From JALYGJ01 sp036558545 (lineage in GTDB: Bacteria; Chloroflexota; Limnocylindria; Limnocylindrales; CSP1-4), in contig DATBFJ010000010.1 in NCBI GenBank assembly GCA_036558545.1, forward strand, positions 1 through 32,217: 32,217 bases of DNA, written 5' to 3'. The stretch's first letter is position 1; every line of letters begins with the position of its first letter. Of the stretch, positions 1 through 7,340 are shown in pieces. The translations under genes and the position numbers were made by a program. Under the pieces are notes generated by a model. It was not told the DNA's origin and did not search any database. It saw only the letters and a list, made by a program, of their open reading frames with translations.

Positions 1-1842
1 ACGAAGGACGCGGCCGACGAAGCGGCACGCCTTGTCAAGGTCGAATTCGAGGAGCTGCCGGCGGTCGTCACAATTGCCGATGCCCTCGCGGACGGCGCGC
101 CGCGCGTCCAGGACGAAGTGGCCGGTAACGTGCTCCGCGAGCACGACATTGCATGGGGCGATGTCGATGCAGCCAAAGCGGACCTCGTCGTCGAGAACAC
201 TTACCGCTTCCCCATGGTCACGCACTTCGCCATCGAGCCGCACGCGTTCATCGCGGCACCGGACGGTGATGGCGTCGCGGTCTGGTCATCGATTCAGCAT
301 CCGTACTGGCTGCAACGGATCCTGGCGCGTGTACTTGGCCTGCCTTTGGCCAAGGTCCGTGTCCACGCGCCAGACCCCGGCGGGGCGTTCGGCGGCAAGC
401 AGCATGCCAAGTACGAACCGGCACTCGCTTTGATGGCTCTCAAATTGGGCCGTCCAGTCAGGTTGACACTGAGCCTCGAGGAGAGCTTCCTGGCGGCTCG
501 CAGGACGGAGACCGAGATTACGGTTCGCACGGGGGTCAACAAGGACGGAGCCTTTGCCTTTCAGGACGTCGATGCGAACTACCTGATTGGCGCGTACGCC
601 GACATCGCCGACCGTGTCGTAGGCAAGGGCTCGTACATCGGCAACGGCCCGTACAACTGGCCGTCGGCCCGCATTACCGCCCGCAGCGTCCTCTCGCACA
701 CAGTTCCGTCGACCGCCTTCCGCGGTTTCGGCAACCCCCAGATCAACTGGGCGGTCGAGTCGAATATCAACGAGGCCGCCGTGCTCCTTGGCATTGATCC
801 ACTCGAGATTCGGCTGCGCAACCTGGCGACCTTCGGCGATAAGTTCATTCCATTCGACACGGCGTGCGACGGCCGTTGGTCGGAGAGCGTGCACAAGGCC
901 GCAGAGCTGATCAAGTGGGACAGTCCGAAGCCGGCCGGCAGAGGTCGTGGCATCGCGCTTGGCATCAAGTCGGGCCCGACCACCGGTCTGTCGTTCTCCC
1001 TCGTCCGCCTGCTGGCCGACGCCAGCGCAGTCGTCTACTGCGGCACGAGCGACATGGGCCAGGGGGCGCGGACGATCTTCGCTCAGATGTGCGCGACAGA
1101 GCTGGGCATCCCCATCGAGCGCGTCACGGTCGTCTCCGGCGACACCGCGCTGGTGCCCTACGACCAGCAGACCTCAGCGTCCAGATCCACGGTGGTGATG
1201 GGCAACGCTGTCGTGTCGGCCGCGCGCCAGGTCATGGCCCGGCTGCGCGAGTCGGCGGGCGGCGCACAGGGCACGACGGAGGAACTCGTCGCCATCGCGT
1301 TGGGGCGGATGGGTGGCGAGATCAGTGCGATGGGCGAGGGAAGGAAGGAGGCGGATCCCGACCACCCTCTTGGAGGGTCGGCGGCGTTCTTCGAGTTCAA
1401 TGCCACGGCCGTTGAGCTCAGCGTTGACGAAGAGACGGGCGACATCACCATTCACCGCCACGTCACCGTTTCCGATGTCGGCCGATCGATCAACCCGCTG
1501 CAGGTCCAGATGCAGGATGAGGGTGCCGCGATCATGGGCCTCGGCCACACGCTGATGGAGCACTTCATCTTCGACGAGGCCGGGCGTGTCAGGAACCTCG
1601 GCGCCATCGACTACCGCATCCCAACCTCGATGGACCTGCCGGCAGAGATGCTCAGCGACACGGTCGAGAACGCGGATGGGCCGGGACCATATGGCGCCAA
1701 GGGCATGTCTGAAGGAGCGCTGCTGCCCGTCGCGTCGGCCGTAGCTGCCGCCGTACGCGACGCGACCGGCGTCGTGATTCGTGACCTACCCCTTTCACCG
1801 GAACGCGTTTGGAGCGCTCTGCGCGAGAGAGATCACAATTAG
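1..1842 (+). CDS. Molybdenum hydroxylase large subunit (xanthine dehydrogenase/CoxL-like), 5' end missing
   Basis: The reading frame is open from the first base, so the gene starts before the window; 613 residues are visible of a family that usually has about 750-800. These proteins bind molybdopterin cytosine dinucleotide and hydroxylate purines, aldehydes, N-heterocycles or CO together with an FAD subunit and a 2Fe-2S subunit. Visible motifs are GGAFGGK (about residues 127-133 of the fragment), AFRGFGNPQ (about 239-247), the cofactor-binding GTSDMGQGART (about 349-359) and GAKGMSEG near the C-terminus (about 565-572). The glutamate of that last motif sits where the catalytic base lies in the family. 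The CoxL-type active-site loop with Cys (AYRCSFR) is absent; AFRGFGNPQ is instead typical of xanthine/aldehyde-oxidising members. The substrate cannot be told. An ABC transporter gene follows after 5 nt, so the two may be co-transcribed. Confidence 0.9.
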   Translation, partial: TKDAADEAARLVKVEFEELPAVVTIADALADGAPRVQDEVAGNVLREHDIAWGDVDAAKADLVVENTYRFPMVTHFAIEPHAFIAAPDGDGVAVWSSIQHPYWLQRILARVLGLPLAKVRVHAPDPGGAFGGKQHAKYEPALALMALKLGRPVRLTLSLEESFLAARRTETEITVRTGVNKDGAFAFQDVDANYLIGAYADIADRVVGKGSYIGNGPYNWPSARITARSVLSHTVPSTAFRGFGNPQINWAVESNINEAAVLLGIDPLEIRLRNLATFGDKFIPFDTACDGRWSESVHKAAELIKWDSPKPAGRGRGIALGIKSGPTTGLSFSLVRLLADASAVVYCGTSDMGQGARTIFAQMCATELGIPIERVTVVSGDTALVPYDQQTSASRSTVVMGNAVVSAARQVMARLRESAGGAQGTTEELVAIALGRMGGEISAMGEGRKEADPDHPLGGSAAFFEFNATAVELSVDEETGDITIHRHVTVSDVGRSINPLQVQMQDEGAAIMGLGHTLMEHFIFDEAGRVRNLGAIDYRIPTSMDLPAEMLSDTVENADGPGPYGAKGMSEGALLPVASAVAAAVRDATGVVIRDLPLSPERVWSALRERDHN

Positions 1843-1847
1843 GCCGA

Positions 1848-2807
1848 GTGACATCGCGAGCTACGACTGATACCCGCGGCCCGGCCATCTCGGTCAGCCA
1901 TCTGACCAAGCGCTTCGGCGATCGTGTGGCCTTCGACGACGTTTCATTCGAAATTGCCTATGGCGAAGTGTTCGGTTTCCTCGGACCGAACGGTGCGGGC
2001 AAGACAACGACCGTGCGCACCCTGGGCACTCTCCTCGCACCAACTGCGGGAAGTGCCACCGTCGCCGGCCTGCCCCTTACTCCCCACAACGGCGTCGAGA
2101 TCCGGCGCCGGATTGCGATCATGCCCGAGTCGCCCGGTCTCTATCAGCGGCTCAGCGTACGGGAGAACCTCGACTGCTTCGCCGATCTTTATGGGATCGA
2201 TGAACCTCGCGACCGGATCAAGAACGCGCTCGAATCGGTCGGTCTCAGCGACCGGGTAAACGATCGCTGCGGAGAGTTGTCCAAAGGATTGCGCCAGCGC
2301 GTTGCATTGGCCCGGGCGCTGCTCAGCGACCCCGAGGTCCTCTTTCTCGACGAGCCAACTTCGGGACTCGATCCCGTGGCCGCGCGCGACGTGCACGACC
2401 TCATCGGCCAGCTGCGCGAGCGCGGCGTCACCATCTTCCTGACCACGCATCGGCTTGAAGAGGCACAGCGTCTGTGCGATCGGGTTGCCATTCTCAACAC
2501 GACACTGCTGAGCATTGGACGGCCCGACGATCTGCGCGACAAGCTGTTTGCACAGACGCTCAAGGTGGTCACGACAGAGCCCCTGGCGGAGCCGGGAGCC
2601 GTATTCGCGAAGATCGCCGACGTCACGAAATGGCAGCAGGAGGCCGGTTCGACTTACCTCCTGACGGTGCGCGACTCCCGCGCCACAGCTCCAGTCGTTA
2701 CTCGCGCGCTCCTCGCGGCGGGGGCCGACGTCGTGTCGATCTCGGAACAGGAGCACTCACTCGAGGACGTGTACCTGCAGCTCGTCGATGAGGCGAACGG
2801 GCAATGA
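1848..2807 (+). CDS. ABC exporter ATP-binding protein (NatA/CcmA-like)
   Basis: This is a single nucleotide-binding domain of 319 residues that would power the coupled ABC-2 permease. Walker A is GPNGAGKTT (residues 46-54), the signature is LSKGLRQR, Walker B is VLFLDEPTSGLDP, and the H-loop is TIFLTTHRLEEA. The last ~90 residues form the extra C-terminal region common in drug/antibiotic-type exporters and end with the typical SLEDVYLQLV. I chose GTG 1848 because it falls just after the upstream stop (1840-1842). A TTG at 1809 in frame would overlap that gene by 34 nt and add residues with no domain similarity. The stop overlaps the permease start as ATGA. The substrate is unknown; a NatAB-like sodium exporter or a drug exporter are both possible. 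Confidence 0.9.
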   Translation: MTSRATTDTRGPAISVSHLTKRFGDRVAFDDVSFEIAYGEVFGFLGPNGAGKTTTVRTLGTLLAPTAGSATVAGLPLTPHNGVEIRRRIAIMPESPGLYQRLSVRENLDCFADLYGIDEPRDRIKNALESVGLSDRVNDRCGELSKGLRQRVALARALLSDPEVLFLDEPTSGLDPVAARDVHDLIGQLRERGVTIFLTTHRLEEAQRLCDRVAILNTTLLSIGRPDDLRDKLFAQTLKVVTTEPLAEPGAVFAKIADVTKWQQEAGSTYLLTVRDSRATAPVVTRALLAAGADVVSISEQEHSLEDVYLQLVDEANGQ

Positions 2808-3523
2808 AGCTCAACGTGCGTCGCGTCCGGGCCATCATGCTCAAGGAGCTGCGCGATTACTCGCGCAATCGCCCCATCATCTGGGCGATGTTCCTGTTTC
2901 CGGTGATCTTCACGGTTCAGCCGCTCATATCCATATTCGCTGCGACAGGTCTGACCGCGGCAGCCCTGTCCGGCCGGCACGAGCTGTTGTTCATGCTCGG
3001 CGTGCCCATCCTCGTGCCTGCGACGCTGGCTGCGTATGCCGTCGCCGGCGAAAGGTTGCAGGAGACGCTGGAGCCGGTTCTCGAGACGCCGATCACTCGC
3101 GAGGAGTTTCTGGTGGGCAAGGCGCTCGCGGTCTTCGTGCCAAGCGTCATCATTTCGTACATCGTCTTTGCTGTGTACATCGTCGTCGTGTCGCTGGCCA
3201 AGCCGGACATCGCTCCCGGCCTGTTTGGCGCGGACGACATCATCGTCCAGATCGTGTTCACTCCGCTATTGGCAGCTTTCTCCATCTGGGTGGGCATCGC
3301 CATCTCCACGCGCGCCGGCGACCCGCGCACGGCGCAGCAGCTGAGCGTTCTCAGCAGTCTGCCGGTTTTCTTCATCGCGATCTTGTTGGCGTTCAACGTC
3401 ATCGCGCCGTCGCTCGAGTTGGCGATTTTTCTTGGCGCGCTGCTGCTGATCGCCGACATCGTCGGCTGGCGCCTCATCGTGCCGCTGTTTGATCGGGAGC
3501 GACTGATCTCAGGGGCACATTGA
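2804..3523 (+). CDS. ABC-2 type permease
   Basis: This 239-residue integral membrane protein has about six hydrophobic segments (roughly residues 25-50, 62-82, 106-132, 146-167, 182-200 and 203-222). After the second segment comes a conserved ABC-2 stretch, AGERLQETLEPVLETPITREE, the usual GERE.GTLE..L.tP.s..E region that faces the ATPase. It should form the exporter channel as a dimer with the ATPase encoded just upstream, to which it is coupled by a 4-nt ATGA overlap. The next gene starts on the last bases of this one (TTGA), which suggests a three-gene transcript. The transported compound cannot be read from the sequence. Confidence 0.88.
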   Translation: MKLNVRRVRAIMLKELRDYSRNRPIIWAMFLFPVIFTVQPLISIFAATGLTAAALSGRHELLFMLGVPILVPATLAAYAVAGERLQETLEPVLETPITREEFLVGKALAVFVPSVIISYIVFAVYIVVVSLAKPDIAPGLFGADDIIVQIVFTPLLAAFSIWVGIAISTRAGDPRTAQQLSVLSSLPVFFIAILLAFNVIAPSLELAIFLGALLLIADIVGWRLIVPLFDRERLISGAH

Positions 3524-4425
3524 CCGACACCATCTCGGCCGACGGGCGCCCCATCGAGATCACCCACGCGGACCGGGTGATGTTCCCCGACGACGGCATC
3601 ACGAAGGGTGAGGTCGTCGAGCACTACGCGCGCGTCGCGCCATTTGCCCTGCCGCACTTGCGTGGCAGGCCGGTGAGCATGCAGCGCGTCCGCGACAACA
3701 TCTACGCCCAGGTCTTCTACCAGAAGGACGCACCGCCACATTTTCCGGACTGGATTCATCGCGTGGTCGTGCCCAAAGCGGGTGGCACCGTGACTCATGC
3801 GATATGCGACGACGCAGCGAGCCTTGTCTATCTCGCCAACCAGGGCTGCATCACTCCTCATGTCTGGCTCAGTCGCGTGCCCAACCTGCAGCTGCCCGAC
3901 CGAATGATCATCGACCTCGATCCGGGCGACGGCGGTGTCAGCGACGCACGCTTTGCCGCGACCCTCGCGCGAGACGTGCTGACACGGGCCAAGCTCACGC
4001 CGTACCTCATGGCCACCGGCTCTCGTGGATATCACGTTGTGGTGCCGATCAAGCCGCAGGCGGACTTCGACGAAGTCCGAGCAGTGGCATTCGGCCTGTC
4101 CGAGGCGATGGCACAACGGGCGCCGGACCGGCTCACGACCGAGTTCTACAAGGAGAAGCGGGGAGGGCGGCTGTTTCTCGACTGCAACCGCAACGCATGG
4201 GCGCAGACCGCCGTGCCGCCCTATTCCGTACGGCCCAAGCCTGGGGCTCCGGTCGCAGTCCCGATCACCTGGGATGAGCTCGACTCGATCGCTCCGGACC
4301 AGTTCAACGTTCGAACGATTGCCGACCGACTTAACGCCTCACCCGATCCATGGCCCGGATTTGCCCGGGCCGCACGGGCCCTCGACACCGCGAGACGAGC
4401 GCTCCTGAGACGTCAAACGTCGTAG
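3520..4425 (+). CDS. Stand-alone LigD-type polymerase/primase domain protein
   Basis: The 301-residue protein matches the archaeo-eukaryotic primase-type polymerase domain of bacterial NHEJ ligase LigD along its whole length. Landmarks are THADRVMFPDDGITKGEVVEHY near the N-terminus, the metal-binding IIDLDPG (Asp-x-Asp), the nucleotide-binding TGSRGYHVVVP, and RLFLDCNRNAWAQTAVPPYSVR near the C-terminus. There is no ligase or nuclease domain, so this is a separate PolDom protein, as found in many actinobacteria and Chloroflexota where it works with Ku and a separate ligase. No Ku or ligase gene lies in the window. TTG 3520 is chosen because it overlaps the permease stop (TTGA) and gives the normal family N-terminus. 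The 3' end overlaps the convergent gene at 4413 by 13 nt. Coupling to an ABC-2 permease gene is unexpected. Confidence 0.88.
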   Translation: MTDTISADGRPIEITHADRVMFPDDGITKGEVVEHYARVAPFALPHLRGRPVSMQRVRDNIYAQVFYQKDAPPHFPDWIHRVVVPKAGGTVTHAICDDAASLVYLANQGCITPHVWLSRVPNLQLPDRMIIDLDPGDGGVSDARFAATLARDVLTRAKLTPYLMATGSRGYHVVVPIKPQADFDEVRAVAFGLSEAMAQRAPDRLTTEFYKEKRGGRLFLDCNRNAWAQTAVPPYSVRPKPGAPVAVPITWDELDSIAPDQFNVRTIADRLNASPDPWPGFARAARALDTARRALLRRQTS

Positions 4426-5000
4426 TCAGAGCACGTTGTGGGGACTTCGCGCGATTTCCGGGAGTCGTAGTAGTACCAGTCGATCCTGCCGGTGACACTA
4501 CCCAGAACGCCGGTCCCGTTGGCCTTGTACCAGATCAATTTTGCCTTGGCTCGATACTCGGCAGAGGCGTCGGCGCCGATTTGGAATGGCACGATGACCT
4601 TCACGCCTTCCCATGCGTTGAAGGGCGCGTTGTGGGTCGAATCCGTTGAAGCCGTGAACGTGGGACTGGTGTAACGGTTTTCCCACGGTCCGGGGCCTCC
4701 AAAGCCGATTTCCCGCCGCTGGATCGTAAATTGCCAGCCGACCTTCTCGGTGCCCATGCCTGGCACTGCCTTCATTCGCGGTGGTCCAACGTGAATGTGC
4801 TTCAGCTTCCAAGCCTGGTTTGCTGACGAATAGTCGTAAGTGCAAAGCCCTCCCGGGAAGGCCTGCGAATCGAGCACTTTGTGCGCGCCTACCGTGCCGG
4901 TGGTGTTGAGCTTGGTAAATCCGAGCGCAGGCTGGGCGATGGACAGCAAGCCGACAAGCGATCCCGCCAGGATGAAGAGAATCCGTTTTCGCCGAAACAT
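4413..5000 (-). CDS. Small secreted protein of unknown function
   Basis: I do not recognise this 195-residue protein. It starts at the ATG whose reverse complement is 4998-5000, preceded by GGAGG with a 6-nt gap, which is one of the best ribosome binding sites in the window; a longer frame to 5087 lacks this support. The N-terminus MFRRKRILFILAGSLVGLLSIAQPALG is a classic signal peptide (basic start, hydrophobic core, A-L-G end). The mature part is rich in Gly, Trp, Tyr and Thr and looks beta-rich. It has two cysteines, in GGLCTYDY and in PTTCSDYDV at the very end, which could form a disulfide outside the cell. It is transcribed towards the LigD-type gene and overlaps it by 13 nt. Confidence 0.7.
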   Translation of the reverse strand: MFRRKRILFILAGSLVGLLSIAQPALGFTKLNTTGTVGAHKVLDSQAFPGGLCTYDYSSANQAWKLKHIHVGPPRMKAVPGMGTEKVGWQFTIQRREIGFGGPGPWENRYTSPTFTASTDSTHNAPFNAWEGVKVIVPFQIGADASAEYRAKAKLIWYKANGTGVLGSVTGRIDWYYYDSRKSREVPTTCSDYDV

Positions 5001-5057
5001 ACGTTGCCTCCAATCAGCGGCTGAAGCGACTGTGCGCCTTACCGACTGTGATTGAAA

Positions 5058-5087
5058 GTGGGTTTTCCCTCGATTTCGAGGACCCAC
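5058..5087. repeat. Bipartite inverted repeat in the divergent intergenic region
   Basis: GTGGGT (5058-5063) pairs with ACCCAC (5082-5087), and inside it CCTCGA (5068-5073) pairs with TCGAGG (5076-5081) around a TT loop. Only TTTC (5064-5067) is unpaired on one side. The element ends 13 nt before the ATG of the VOC fusion gene and lies about 57 nt upstream of the secreted-protein start. It could be an operator or an mRNA leader hairpin; there is no T-run after it on the plus strand, so it is unlikely to be a terminator in that direction. Confidence 0.5.
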
Positions 5088-5100
5088 CTACGATGCCCGG

Positions 5101-5784
5101 ATGAGCGATCCGATCAAGACCACTCAGTTCCTGAACCAGGCACGGGACTGGCGCATCGTCAGCGACGGTGCGTGCGCTTTCTTCGAGACTGACTCCCTGA
5201 GCGACGCCGCGGCCTTCATCGAGGCACTGGCAAAGATTCCGAACCTGTCGGAGCACCAATACGGCATCGACCTCCGCCAGCGTGGCGTGACCGTCCGCCT
5301 GGTCACGCTGCGTGACGACTTCATGGGCATGACAGATCGTGATCTGGAGCTCGCCCAACAGATCTCTGTGGTCGCGCGGGAACAGGGCCTCAAGTCGGAT
5401 CCTTCGCGCGTCCAGAGCCTGCTGATCGTGCCGGGCGCTCCGAACATCAAGGACGTGACGCCGTTCTGGCAGGCAGTGCTGGGCTACGTGCCGCGGCCGG
5501 ATTCACCCGAGGAAGACCTCGTCGATCCGTACGATCGTGGCAATGCTTTCTGGTTCGAGACGATGGAGGAGACCCGGCCGGGCGGCCTGGGGGCGATCCA
5601 CATTGGCATGTGGGTGCCGATAGAAGAGGCGAAGGCGCGTGTCGACGCTGCGCTGGCGGCCGGCGGCCATCTTGTCCGCGACGACTACGCGCCGGCCTGG
5701 TGGACGCTCGCCGACAAGTACGGCAACGAGGTCGATGTGGGCACGATCGCCTATCGCGACGGAGAGCCGCCGCCGGAGTATTAG
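5101..5784 (+). CDS. Fusion of a degenerate pterin-4a-carbinolamine dehydratase-like domain with a VOC (glyoxalase-like) domain
   Basis: Residues about 5-95 resemble pterin-4a-carbinolamine dehydratase: WRIVSDGACAFFET, then the helix AAAFIEALAKI, then IDLRQRGVTVRLVT and the tail GMTDRDLELAQQIS. The catalytic histidines are mostly lost. The usual HHP is E51-H52-Q53, and the His of the usual THD is Leu70. Residues about 104-227 are a VOC-fold domain (PFWQAVLGYVP, IHIGMWVP, GGHLVRDDYAPAWWTLADKYGNEVDVGTI), the kind annotated as glyoxalase-like. This two-domain arrangement occurs in actinobacteria and Chloroflexota without an assigned role that I know of. The pterin part probably serves as a dimerisation or ligand-binding module. 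The stop lies 3 nt from the stop of the convergent phosphatase gene. Confidence 0.75.
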   Translation: MSDPIKTTQFLNQARDWRIVSDGACAFFETDSLSDAAAFIEALAKIPNLSEHQYGIDLRQRGVTVRLVTLRDDFMGMTDRDLELAQQISVVAREQGLKSDPSRVQSLLIVPGAPNIKDVTPFWQAVLGYVPRPDSPEEDLVDPYDRGNAFWFETMEETRPGGLGAIHIGMWVPIEEAKARVDAALAAGGHLVRDDYAPAWWTLADKYGNEVDVGTIAYRDGEPPPEY

Positions 5785-5787
5785 CGA

Positions 5788-6681
5788 TTACTCGTTGCCG
5801 ATGGGCTGAACTATCGGCACACGATCCGCGAATCGAAGGTGTGAGGCATAGCCGGCGGCACGTGCGGCCGCCACGACCTGGTCGTGGGCGTGCGCGGCGA
5901 GCTCAGGCATGTGCCCGTCAGAGGCGAGGGTGATCGGCACGCCCGCGCCGCAGAAGGCAGCGAGCAGAGCCGGCGCGGGCGTGATCTCTGCGACGGGATG
6001 CCGAAGAGTCGAAGACGAGACCTCGACGGCCACTCCGGACCAGGCAGCCGCGGCCACGACCGGTGCGTACAGCTCATCGAGGACCTCGTTCGCGGGTTTG
6101 TAGCCCCACTTCTTGATCACGTCGGTGTGCGCCAGGACATCCACGAACCGAGCGCTCGCCAGCTGTGTCTCGAGGGCGAAATAGTCGCGATACGTCTTCT
6201 CGACGCCGCGCCGCGCGAACTCATCGGGTGCACCGGCGCGCGTGAACTCCCATCCGCCCAGCCAATGAACCGACCCGATCAAGAAGTCCCATGGATATGG
6301 TGCCAGTAGGTCGAGCACGCGCTCCTCGGTGCCTGGCTCAAAGTCGACTTCGAGCCCGAGCTTGACCGGCAACCCGCGCGCTTTCGCACCAAGAACCACG
6401 TCAACGTAGCGCTCGAGTGACAGGTTCCTCTCGGCCGTGATCACGTGGGCCATCTCCACGCGGACGTGATCGGGAACCGAATGATCCGACTCCCACCAGT
6501 GCCCGAGCACCGCCTCCGACTCCACGCAGCGATACAGATGCTCCGTGAAGCCGAGCTCTGTCACACCGCGTGACAACGCCACATCGACGTACTGATCGAT
6601 GTAGCCCGGTGGGTAAACACCGGCGGGTGGCGCGCCGGGCCAATCGCCGTGAGGGTGAAGGTGGAGGTGGTAGTCGGACAT
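5788..6681 (-). CDS. PHP-family histidinol-phosphatase (HisK/HisJ type)
   Basis: The 297-residue protein begins MSDYHLHLHPHGDW, the first metal-binding motif of PHP phosphoesterases. It continues with LGFTEHLYRC, GLEVDFEPGTEERV, FLIGSVHWLGG, DVLAHTDVIKKWG and ITLASDGHMPE, which together place all the usual His/Asp/Glu ligands of a trinuclear metal site. These enzymes dephosphorylate L-histidinol phosphate in histidine synthesis. No other his gene is nearby, so a different phosphoester substrate is possible. I chose ATG at 6681 because the family N-terminus starts there; a frame extends back to 6720 but would run into the divergent regulator. It shares a 53-bp divergent region with the ArsR-like gene. 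Confidence 0.85.
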   Translation of the reverse strand: MSDYHLHLHPHGDWPGAPPAGVYPPGYIDQYVDVALSRGVTELGFTEHLYRCVESEAVLGHWWESDHSVPDHVRVEMAHVITAERNLSLERYVDVVLGAKARGLPVKLGLEVDFEPGTEERVLDLLAPYPWDFLIGSVHWLGGWEFTRAGAPDEFARRGVEKTYRDYFALETQLASARFVDVLAHTDVIKKWGYKPANEVLDELYAPVVAAAAWSGVAVEVSSSTLRHPVAEITPAPALLAAFCGAGVPITLASDGHMPELAAHAHDQVVAAARAAGYASHLRFADRVPIVQPIGNE

Positions 6682-6695
6682 CGCTCTGAAGTCTA

Positions 6696-6730
6696 TTGAC
6701 AACCGTTCAACAATTCGCAACCATTCAAAA
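6696..6730. promoter_or_regulatory. Direct repeats between the phosphatase and ArsR-like genes (candidate operator)
   Basis: CAACCGTTCAA (6700-6710) and CAACCATTCAA (6718-6728) form an 18-nt-spaced direct repeat, with a CAACAATTC in between. Each copy ends in TTCAA, and a TTGACA at 6696-6701 could be a -35 box. The repeat sits in the short divergent region, just upstream of the ArsR-like start chosen here. Autoregulation by that protein is an inference. Confidence 0.35.
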
Positions 6731-6734
6731 AGAT

Positions 6735-7340
6735 ATGAACGCTGGCTCCATGTCCGTCCCTGCGGACGAGTTCGTGATCGGTGATCTCGAGACCCTGCGC
6801 GCGCTCACTGACCGCCAGCGCCTTCAGATCATGGAGGCGTTCGCCCGGCACGGCGGAGCTCCACGGACGGTCAAAGAGGTAGCCCGCGAGCTCGCCGAGT
6901 CGCCGACGAAGCTTTACTACCACGTCAACATGCTCGAGGAGCATGGCCTGTTGGTGGTGGCCGAGAGCCGCATCGTTTCGGGCATCGTCGAAAAGCGCTA
7001 CACACCATCGGCGCGCAGCTTTCGCGTCGATCGAGAGCTGCTCAGCGCGGCATCGACGGGTACTGCCGACGCGGCCGGCGAGGTTGGCGACGCGATCGGC
7101 AACGTCCTCGACTCTGCCGGCGATGCATTGCGCTCGGCGATCGCTTCTGGCCGGTTCAAGCCTGGCGACGGCAACAACCTCGTGTCGCACGGGACGATGC
7201 GGCTGACGGCGGAGCAAGCCGAGCGAGTTCGATTGCTGCTCAAGGAAATTGTCGAGACGGACGATTCGACGGACGAAGGCGCGGCCGACTATGCCCTGAC
7301 CATTGCCTTCCACCCGTCTCCCGGAGCCAGTGGGCAATGA
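6735..7340 (+). CDS. ArsR-type winged-helix transcriptional regulator
   Basis: This 201-residue regulator has one winged helix-turn-helix at about residues 17-80: ALTDRQRLQIMEAF, TVKEVARELAESPTKLYYHVNMLEEHGLLVVAE and the wing GIVEKRYTPSARSF. This is the HTH_20 kind found next to exporters. The C-terminal half is helical and charged and would be the dimer or effector part. No cysteine pair for metal sensing is visible. ATG 6735 is preferred; a TTG at 6696 in frame would place the candidate operator inside the coding region and would add 13 residues outside the domain. It overlaps the MFS gene by ATGA, so it probably controls that exporter. Confidence 0.85.
   Translation: MNAGSMSVPADEFVIGDLETLRALTDRQRLQIMEAFARHGGAPRTVKEVARELAESPTKLYYHVNMLEEHGLLVVAESRIVSGIVEKRYTPSARSFRVDRELLSAASTGTADAAGEVGDAIGNVLDSAGDALRSAIASGRFKPGDGNNLVSHGTMRLTAEQAERVRLLLKEIVETDDSTDEGAADYALTIAFHPSPGASGQ

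Noticed and set aside
6693..7337. Minus-strand ORF opposite the ArsR-like gene
   Set aside because: It is the mirror frame of a clearly coding gene and has no domain of its own; long antisense ORFs are expected at this GC content.
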